Source: Neoaquamicrobium sediminum (lineage in GTDB: Bacteria > Pseudomonadota > Alphaproteobacteria > Rhizobiales > Rhizobiaceae). Taken from it: a DNA stretch of 64,000 nucleotides. Below the pieces are notes generated by a model, which saw only the letters and a program-made list of their open reading frames with translations, had not been told where the DNA came from and did not search any database. Position numbers and translations under genes: made by a program. Shown in pieces: positions 57,497 through 64,000 of the stretch; position 1 is the first letter of the stretch, and each line of letters opens with the position of its first letter. The stretch covers positions 310,001-374,000 of the forward strand of contig NZ_JABETK010000002.1 in assembly GCF_013240295.1 (NCBI RefSeq), in the 5' to 3' direction.

Positions 57497-58666
57497 TCAG
57501 CCGGCCGCCGCCGCAAGCCCTCGCGCCAGGTCCGCCTTGATGTCTTCCGGGTTTTCGAGGCCAATCTGCAGCCGGATGACCGGCCCCTGATAATCGCCCT
57601 TGGCAACGGTCCGGTCGCCCAGAAACACGTGTACGGCAAGGCTTTCATAGCCGCCCCACGAATAACCGAGGCCGAAAATCTCCAGGGCGTCGAGGAAGGC
57701 ATGCGCCTCGCGTTCGCCGCCGCCCGACAGCACAATGGAGAAGATGCCGCTGGCGCCGGAAAAGTCACGCTTCCAGATGTCATGGCCCGGAAAGCTCTCG
57801 AGCCCCGGATGCAGCACGCGCGCCACGCCTTGCTGGCCCTCCAGCCAGCGCGCGACGTCGAGCGCGTTTTCCTCGTGCCGCTCCAGCCGCACACCCATGG
57901 TGCGCAGGCCGCGCAGGACCTGGTAGACGTCGTCGGGCGCCGCGCAGCAGCCCATCGTGAAATGCGTTTCCTGCAGCCGCTTCCAGCAGGCCTCGTTCGC
58001 CGAGACGGTTCCGAGCAGCACGTCCGAATGGCCTGCGGGGTATTTCGTCGCCGCATGGATGGAAATGTCGACGCCGTGGTCGAGCGGACGGAAATAGAGC
58101 GGCGTGGCCCAGGTGTTGTCCATCATCACCACCGCGCCGCGCGCCTTGGCTTCCCGGGCGATCGCAGGGATGTCCTGCATCTCGAACGTGTTCGAGCCGG
58201 GCGATTCGGTGAAGACCACCTTCGTGTTGGGTTTCATCAGCGCGGTGATTCCGGCGCCCACCAGCGGGTCGTAATAGTCGACCTCGACGCCCAGCCGTTT
58301 CAGCATCGTGTCTGCGAAGTTGCGTGTCGGGTGATAGACCGAATCGACGATCAGCACGTGGTCGCCTGCTGACAGGAACGCCAGCAGCGGTATCGTCACA
58401 GCCGCGAGGCCGGACGGCACCAGGATCGTGCCTGAGGAACCTTCGAGCGTGTCGATAGCGGAGCTCAGCGCATCGGTCGTCGGCGTGCCGCGCGTACCGT
58501 AGGTATATTTCTGGTTGCGCGCCGCCATGGTCGCGGCGTCGGGGAAGAGCACGGTGGATGCATGGACGACGGGCGGGTTCACGAAACCGAAGAACTCGCG
58601 TGGATCGTTACCGATATGGGCAAGCCTGGTGTGGATGCCCTTGTTCGCGTAGTCGCCCTTGCTCAT
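57497..58666 (-). CDS. metC: Cystathionine beta-lyase (PLP enzyme)
   Basis: Cleaves cystathionine to homocysteine in methionine synthesis. The 389-residue Cys/Met-metabolism PLP enzyme has YGTRGTPTTDALS, GTILVPSGLAAVTIPLL, VMMDNTWATPLYF and the PLP-binding lysine in SIHAATKYPAGHSD. The ATG at 58666 gives MSKGDYANKGIHTRLAH; GGCGAGG lies upstream. It is divergent from aapJ, the arrangement known in Rhizobium. Confidence 0.93.
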   Translation of the reverse strand: MSKGDYANKGIHTRLAHIGNDPREFFGFVNPPVVHASTVLFPDAATMAARNQKYTYGTRGTPTTDALSSAIDTLEGSSGTILVPSGLAAVTIPLLAFLSAGDHVLIVDSVYHPTRNFADTMLKRLGVEVDYYDPLVGAGITALMKPNTKVVFTESPGSNTFEMQDIPAIAREAKARGAVVMMDNTWATPLYFRPLDHGVDISIHAATKYPAGHSDVLLGTVSANEACWKRLQETHFTMGCCAAPDDVYQVLRGLRTMGVRLERHEENALDVARWLEGQQGVARVLHPGLESFPGHDIWKRDFSGASGIFSIVLSGGGEREAHAFLDALEIFGLGYSWGGYESLAVHVFLGDRTVAKGDYQGPVIRLQIGLENPEDIKADLARGLAAAAG

Positions 58667-59021
58667 GAAAACCTCGCCTCTTGCTGCAGGCCTGAACGCA
58701 TATCGGTTGCCCTGCGAACCTGCAACCGCCACAGCGGCACTGCCCGGTGGGGCACATTCGCAAGCGCTTGATTTGCCATGGATTGCGGCAGGCGCAGCCC
58801 ATAAAACGCGCAGTGCTGCCTGTGCGGTCACCAATTAGGCGGCGTGTTTCATTCGCACTTGACCGGCGCTGAATAATGGCCTTCGATGCCGGTCGTGAGT
58901 GGGAGGTGGAGCACGCGCGTCTGCAACGATGCCGAGTTCCGGTCAGGGGCCGGGACGGAATGCTGCTTCCGTACGGAATGAACAGGGGCGAAGACCCCGA
59001 AACAGAAAAGGGTATGTGGGC
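58667..59021. promoter_or_regulatory. Divergent metC/aapJ promoter region (355 bases)
   Basis: No gene is supported; frames extending into it are extensions of metC and aapJ. It must hold both promoters. I looked for a SAM-II-type leader in front of metC and did not find its conserved core. No strong operator palindrome stands out. Confidence 0.45.
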
Positions 59022-60050
59022 ATGAAAAAGCTAGTAACGGGTATTCTCGGCTCGGCCGCGCTGGTGTTTACGGCTTCGGCTGGCTGGGGCGCGACGCTCG
59101 ACGATGTGAAGGAACGCGGCACGCTGCGCTGCGGTGTGCATACCGGTCTTGCCGGTTTCGCGGCTCCCAACGACCAGGGTGAATGGTCGGGTTTTGACTA
59201 TGATATGTGCCGCGCCATCGCGGCGGCCATCTTCGGCGATCCAAGCAAGGTCGAGGCGGTTCCCACCAACGCCACCGAGCGCTTCCCTGCGCTGCAGTCG
59301 GGCGAGATCGACGTTCTCTCGCGCAACACGACGTGGACGCTCAGCCGCGACACGTCGCTGGGCTTCAACTTCACGGGCGTCAACTACTATGACGGCCAGG
59401 GCTTCATGATCAACTCGACGAAGCTGCCGGGCATCAACTCGGCGCTGCAGCTTTCGGGCGCCGCGATCTGTGTGCAGACGGGCACGACGACCGAACTCAA
59501 CCTGGCCGATTACTTCGCGGCCAACAACATGGATTACAACCCGGTTGTCTTCCAGGGCTTCGACGAGACCAACGCAGCCTACGAGGCCGGCCGTTGCGAT
59601 GCCTACACCACCGATCAGTCCGGTCTCTATGCGCTTCGCCTGACGCTCGCCAACCCTGACGAGCATGTCGTGCTGCCCGAGATCATCTCCAAGGAGCCGC
59701 TCGGACCTGCCGTTCGCCATGGCGACGACCAGTGGTTCGACATCGTCAAGTGGACGCTCTTCGCGATGATCCAGGCCGAGGAACTCGGCATCACCCAGGC
59801 CAATGTCGAGGAGATGAAGGGTTCGGATAACCCGGAAATCCGCCGCATACTCGGCCAGGAGGATGACTCCTCCATCGGAACGGTGCTCGGCCTCGAGAAC
59901 GACTGGGTCGTCAAGATCGTGTCGGGCGTCGGCAACTACGGCGAGGTCTTCGAGCGCAACATCGGCCAGGAAAGCCCGCTCAAGATCGCACGTGGTCTGA
60001 ACCAGCTCTGGACAAAGGGCGGCATCCAGTACGCTCCGCCGATCCGCTGA
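59022..60050 (+). CDS. aapJ: General L-amino acid ABC transporter, substrate-binding protein AapJ
   Basis: Periplasmic receptor for a broad range of L-amino acids. The 342-residue product has a signal peptide (residues 1-23, cleavage after GWGA). The family-3 solute-binding fold follows, with RGTLRCGVHTGLAGFA, GFDYDMCRAIAAAIFGD and VLSRNTTWTLSRD. The ATG at 59022 is chosen because the signal peptide starts there. A hairpin separates it from aapQ. Confidence 0.95.
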   Translation: MKKLVTGILGSAALVFTASAGWGATLDDVKERGTLRCGVHTGLAGFAAPNDQGEWSGFDYDMCRAIAAAIFGDPSKVEAVPTNATERFPALQSGEIDVLSRNTTWTLSRDTSLGFNFTGVNYYDGQGFMINSTKLPGINSALQLSGAAICVQTGTTTELNLADYFAANNMDYNPVVFQGFDETNAAYEAGRCDAYTTDQSGLYALRLTLANPDEHVVLPEIISKEPLGPAVRHGDDQWFDIVKWTLFAMIQAEELGITQANVEEMKGSDNPEIRRILGQEDDSSIGTVLGLENDWVVKIVSGVGNYGEVFERNIGQESPLKIARGLNQLWTKGGIQYAPPIR

Positions 60051-60061
60051 TCGAGATACTG

Positions 60062-60090
60062 CTCCGGAAGGCTCCAGCAGCCTTCCGGAG
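60062..60090 (+). promoter_or_regulatory. Intercistronic hairpin between aapJ and aapQ
   Basis: CTCCGGAAGGCT (60062-60073), a 5-base loop, AGCCTTCCGGAG (60079-60090): a perfect 12-bp stem, 11 bases after the aapJ stop and without a T-tract. It fits an mRNA-stabilising or partially attenuating element that keeps the binding protein in excess over the permeases. Confidence 0.8.
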
Positions 60091-60123
60091 TGGTCGGCAT
60101 CACTGAATCGGGAAGGAGGGGGC

Positions 60124-61313
60124 ATGGCTTCCCCGACGAGCGTTCATGACCGCGCACCTGCGCGCGCGTCCCTGCTTTACGATCCCCGCGTGCGCGGCAT
60201 CGTCGTCCAGGTTGTGGTCGCGATCGCGCTGGTCCTCATCGTCTACTGGATCATCGGCAACACGACCGAGAACCTGCAGCGCGCCAACATCGCATCGGGT
60301 TTCGACTTTCTAGGCCGCCGCAGCGGTTTCGACATCAGCCAGACCCTGATCGACTATTCGGCCAACTCGACTTTCGGCCGCGCGATCCTGGTCGGCCTGG
60401 CCAACACCATCCTCGTTGCCGTCATCGGCATCGTCACCGCAACGATCATCGGCTTTCTCATCGGCGTCGGGCGGCTGTCTCGAAACTGGCTGATCTCAAA
60501 GATCTGCACGGTTTACGTCGAGGTGTTCCGCAACATTCCGCCGCTGCTGGTGATCTTCTTCTGGTATCTCGGCGTGCTCGCCGTGCTGCCCGGCGCGCGC
60601 GAAAGCCTTGACCTGCCGCTGGGCACCTATCTCAACAATCGCGGCTTCTACATGCCGATGCCGATCTGGGGGAGGGGGCGTGGCTGATCCCCGTGGCGTT
60701 CGTGATCGCCATCGCGATGTCCTTCTTCGTGGCGCGCAAAGCGCACCAGCGGCAGATGGCGACCGGCCAGCGCTTCCCCGTATTGTGGACGTCGCTCGCG
60801 CTGATCGTCGGTCTTCCGCTGCTTGCCTTCGCGGCAACGGGATTTCCGCTGACGTTCGACATGCCGGAACAGGGATCGTTCAACCTTGTCGGTGGCTTCT
60901 CGATCAAGCCGGAGTTCCTTTCGCTTTATCTGGCATTGTCCTTCTACACGGCCTCCTTCATCGCCGAGATTGTCCGTGCCGGCATTCTCGGTGTAAGCAA
61001 GGGACAGACGGAAGCAGCCCACGCGCTTGGCATCCGCCCCGGCCCGACATTGCGTCTGGTCATCATTCCGCAGGCCATGCGCATCGTCATTCCGCCGCTG
61101 ACCAGCCAATATCTCAACCTGACCAAGAATTCGTCGCTCGCCGTCTTCATCGGCTACCCCGATCTCATCCAGACCGGGCAGACGACGATGAACCAGACCG
61201 GTCAGGCGATCGAGGTGGTGGCGATCTGGATGCTGATCTATCTGGGCCTGAGCCTGTCGACGTCGACGTTCATGAACTGGTTCAACGCCAAGATGGCGCT
61301 GGTCGAGCGATAG
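60124..61313 (+). CDS. aapQ: Amino acid ABC transporter permease AapQ, frameshifted
   Basis: Inner-membrane permease of the Aap system. The first frame (MASPTSVHDRAPARASLLYDPRVRG) carries the leading helices and the first part of the HisM-type domain up to YMPMPIWG, then stops at 60688. The rest (WLIPVAFVIAIAMSFFVARK, later EIVRAGILGVSKGQTEAA and the permease EAA loop) follows in another frame to 61313. One missing G in the run 60668-60672 restores WGEGAWLIP. A strong GGAAGGAGG precedes the start. Intact length would be about 396 residues. Confidence 0.9.
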
Positions 61314-61322
61314 GAGAGATTG

Positions 61323-62479
61323 ATGCAACAGGAAGATCTCTCCTTCGTCCGAACCGAGCTGGAGCCCGAACGACCGGCTCCAGCCCGCGAGCGCGGTATC
61401 GCCCGGTGGCTGCGGATAAACTTGTTCGCGACGCCGCTCGATTCGGTCCTCACCGTGCTGGGCGTGCTGTTGATCGTGTACTTCGTTCCACCGATGATCC
61501 GCTGGGCGTTCATCGACGCGGTTTGGAGCGGGCCGGATCGCTCGGTCTGCGCAACGGTCGCGCAGGGCGGCATCCAGCCCGAAGGCTGGTCGGGCGCCTG
61601 CTGGGCGTTCGTCAACGCCAAATTCGAACAGTTCATGTACGGCCGCTACACGGTCTCCGAGCGCTGGCGGGTCAATCTGACCGCCGTGATGTTCGTTGCC
61701 TTGCTGGTGCCGCTGCTGATCCCGCGCGTGCCGCACAAGTTTCTCAACGCGGTGGCCTTTTTCATCGTCTTCCCCATCATCGCCTTCATCCTTCTGGTGG
61801 GCGGCTGGTTTGGCCTCGATTACGTGGCGACGAGCCTGTGGGGAGGCATGCTGGTGACGATGGTGCTGTCCTTCGTCGGCATTTCGGTGTCGCTGCCGCT
61901 GGGCATCCTGCTCGCGCTGGGGCGTCGTTCCAGGATGCCTGTGGTCAAGATGCTGTGCGTCGCCTTCATCGAGACTGTGCGTGGCGTGCCGCTGGTGACG
62001 GTGCTGTTCATGGCGAGCGTGATGCTGCCGCTGTTCCTGCCCGCCGGCATGACCTTTGACCGCTTCCTTCGGGCATTGGTGGGTGTCGCGCTCTTCGCAT
62101 CGGCCTACATGGCCGAGGTGGTGCGTGGCGGCCTCCAGGCAATTCCCAAGGGGCAATATGAGGGCGCGGATCGCTCGGTCTCAGCTACTGGCAGTCGATG
62201 GGATTGATCGTCCTGCCGCAGGCGCTGAAGCTGGTCATTCCGGGCATCGTCAACACCTTCATCGGCCTCTTCAAGGACACCAGCCTCGTTTACATCATCG
62301 GCATGTTCGACCTGCTCGGGATCGTCCGTCAGAATTTCGCCGATGCGAACTGGATTTCGGCGCAGACGCCCATGTCGGGCCTGATCTTCGCCGGGTTCAT
62401 ATTCTGGATATTCTGCTTCGGCATGTCGCGCTATTCCATCTACATGGAACGCCGGCTGGATACGGGCCACCGACGGTAG
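61323..62479 (+). CDS. aapM: Amino acid ABC transporter permease AapM, frameshifted
   Basis: Second permease of the Aap system. The first frame ([18 protein letters not shown]) covers the N-terminal helices and most of the HisM domain ([24 protein letters not shown]), then shifts. The remainder ([19 protein letters not shown] to the C-terminus) is in another frame ending 62479. One lost G near 62170 restores [22 protein letters not shown] precedes the ATG at 61323. Confidence 0.9.
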
Positions 62480-62524
62480 GGCGGAAGAATAACAACAGGC
62501 CAAAGCGCCAAAAAGGGGAATGAT

Positions 62525-63328
62525 ATGGCCACTGAAAACGCAGTCGCCGCGGACCAGATCGCAATCGACCGATCGCGGATGCAGATTTCGGACACCGAGG
62601 TCGCCATCGAGATTGAGGGCATGCACAAATGGTACGGCGATTTTCACGTTCTCAAGGACATCAACCTCAAAGTCATGCGTGGCGAGCGGATTGTCGTTTG
62701 CGGCCCCTCTGGCTCCGGCAAGTCGACGATGATCCGCTGCATCAACCGTCTTGAGGAGCACCAGCAGGGACGCATCGTCGTCGACGGTATCGAACTGACC
62801 AACGATCTCAAGAAGATCGATGAGGTCCGCCGCGAGGTCGGCATGGTCTTCCAGCACTTCAACCTGTTTCCGCATCTGACCATCCTGGAGAACTGTACGC
62901 TGGCGCCGATATGGGTCCGCAAGATCCCCAAGAAGCAGGCGGAGGAAACCGCCATGCACTTCCTCGAGCGGGTGAAGATTCCCGAGCAGGCCAACAAATA
63001 TCCGGGCCAGCTCTCCGGCGGTCAGCAGCAGCGTGTCGCCATCGCGCGGTCGCTGTGCATGAACCCCCGCATCATGCTGTTCGATGAGCCGACCTCCGCG
63101 CTCGATCCGGAGATGATCAAGGAAGTGCTGGAGACGATGGTGGGCCTCGCCGAAGAAGGCATGACCATGATCTGCGTCACCCACGAGATGGGCTTTGCCC
63201 GCCAGGTGGCGAACCGCGTGATCTTCATGGATCAGGGCCAGATCGTGGAGCAGAACACGCCCGAGGAATTCTTCGACAACCCGCAACACGAGCGCACCAA
63301 GCTGTTCCTCAGCCAGATCCTGCACTGA
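62525..63328 (+). CDS. aapP: Amino acid ABC transporter ATPase AapP
   Basis: Energises the Aap transporter. The 267-residue product has Walker [11 protein letters not shown]-loop [11 protein letters not shown], signature [13 protein letters not shown], Walker [15 protein letters not shown] and the switch histidine in VTHEMGFAR. It closes aapJQMP. Confidence 0.96.
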   Translation: MATENAVAADQIAIDRSRMQISDTEVAIEIEGMHKWYGDFHVLKDINLKVMRGERIVVCGPSGSGKSTMIRCINRLEEHQQGRIVVDGIELTNDLKKIDEVRREVGMVFQHFNLFPHLTILENCTLAPIWVRKIPKKQAEETAMHFLERVKIPEQANKYPGQLSGGQQQRVAIARSLCMNPRIMLFDEPTSALDPEMIKEVLETMVGLAEEGMTMICVTHEMGFARQVANRVIFMDQGQIVEQNTPEEFFDNPQHERTKLFLSQILH

Positions 63329-63362
63329 GACGCCCGGCATTTCCTTGAGCCGCGCGACGGGA

Positions 63363-64000
63363 ATGATACGCCGTGCGGCTCTTGCTTTAGCGGTCTTGGC
63401 TGCACTTGCCGCCGTGGCAGCACTTCTGGGCGCGGCGCTGCCGCGTCCGTTCCTTGCGGCCGAGAGCGAACAGGACGCGGGGCCGCTGAGGCGTATCCTG
63501 ATATTTGCCAATCCAATTCATACCGATATTGCGCTGCCGCCGGATCCGGATGTGCTGGCCAGCTTTGCGTTTCTGCGTGAAGACGGCTTGCCGATCGACG
63601 ATCCCGTGGTCGGATGGATCGCGTTCGGCTGGGGTGGGCGTTCCTTCTATCTGGAGACCCCGACCTGGGCCGAATTGAAGCCCGGCCCCGCATTCCGGGC
63701 TCTGACGCTGGACAGGGCCGTCATGCATGTGGCGCTGGCAGGCGAAGTCGACCCGGCGCAGGCTGGCGTTCTTGCGCTCGACCTCACGCCTGCGCAATTC
63801 CAGCGGCTTGTGGATAATGTCCTTGCCAGTTTCACGCGGAATGCCGAAGGCGCCGTCGTTCCGATCGAGGGGCGTTCCTACGGTCCCTACGATCGTTTCT
63901 ACGAAGCAAACGGCTGGTTCAACGCGCTCGTGGGATGCAATGTCTGGACGGCTTCGACATTGCGCTCCGCGGGCTGCGCACCGGGTGGTGGAATCCGCTG
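63363..64000 (+). CDS. TIGR02117/DUF2459-like protein, truncated by the window end
   Basis: 212 codons are visible and the frame runs off the end. It begins MIRRAALALAVLAALAAV, a signal peptide or anchor. It continues with ILIFANPIHTDIALPP and GWIAFGWGGRSFYLETPTW, then a later NGWFNALVGCNVWTASTLRSAG. These motifs match the TIGR02117 family as I remember it, and the family's function is unknown. It starts 34 bases after aapP. Confidence 0.75.
   Translation, partial: MIRRAALALAVLAALAAVAALLGAALPRPFLAAESEQDAGPLRRILIFANPIHTDIALPPDPDVLASFAFLREDGLPIDDPVVGWIAFGWGGRSFYLETPTWAELKPGPAFRALTLDRAVMHVALAGEVDPAQAGVLALDLTPAQFQRLVDNVLASFTRNAEGAVVPIEGRSYGPYDRFYEANGWFNALVGCNVWTASTLRSAGCAPGGGIR

Noticed and set aside
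58667..59021. SAM-responsive riboswitch ahead of metC
   Set aside because: The conserved core of the SAM-II type known in alphaproteobacteria was not found on reading the leader.
60648..62156. 502-residue His/Gln/Arg-rich minus frame opposite aapQM
   Set aside because: Composition is typical of an antisense shadow of membrane-protein codons; no start signal.

Overview
The window is chromosomal DNA from a high-GC alphaproteobacterium, most likely Hyphomicrobiales (Rhizobiales) close to Phyllobacteriaceae/Mesorhizobium. The evidence is gene content and order: fabD-fabG-acpP-fabF-mltG-yicC-gmk, lptF-lptG-lptD-surA-pdxA-rsmA, uvrC-pgsA-moaD-moaE, purM-purN beside a CDP-alcohol phosphotransferase, an AI-2E-type permease and hdaA, a RopB/Omp25-like porin, and metC divergent from aapJQMP. 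The species is inferred from memory of these families, not from a search.

Layout. 1-7.3 kb: fatty-acid synthesis, MltG, YicC, guanylate kinase. 7.3-15 kb (minus): LPS-export and outer-membrane biogenesis genes with pdxA and rsmA. 15.3-20.6 kb: aminopeptidase, Pol III chi, a membrane protein, crotonase and ABC-F ATPase. 20.6-25.3 kb: a glycine-rich exported protein, a MarR repressor divergent from an Asp-box propeller plus MoaD-like protein, DinB, a GST and ndk. 25.3-32 kb (minus): a PAS-GGDEF-EAL protein and the SDR-uvrC-pgsA-moaD-moaE operon. 32-43.3 kb: porin, RNase T2-like protein, RlmJ, a molybdopterin oxidoreductase, SixA, purMN, and the PgsA-like/permease/HdaA run. 43.4-56.6 kb: the accessory highlight, a type I secretion locus made of a TolC-like lipoprotein, a BapA-type adhesin with a 415-residue Asp-Ala/Asp-Ser repeat, an ABC exporter, a HlyD adaptor, a 1044-residue protein joining a helical-toroid-like region to a MurF-like ligase, and a convergent exported alpha/beta hydrolase. 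56.8-64 kb: two tRNAs, an NDUFS4-like subunit, metC, the aap amino-acid ABC transporter, and a TIGR02117-like gene that runs off the end.

Quality warning. Nine otherwise intact genes (yicC, lptF, holC, the propeller gene, a GST, uvrC, the adhesin, aapQ, aapM) are broken by eleven single-base-type indels. Ten look like one-base losses, six of them in or beside short homopolymer runs. lptF is normally essential in Gram-negatives, so sequencing or assembly error is far more likely than gene decay. These genes are annotated across their full span with the break positions given.

The most novel candidate is the type I secretion/adhesin locus, especially the Mur-ligase fusion and the paired inverted motifs in the AT-rich region upstream of the adhesin.
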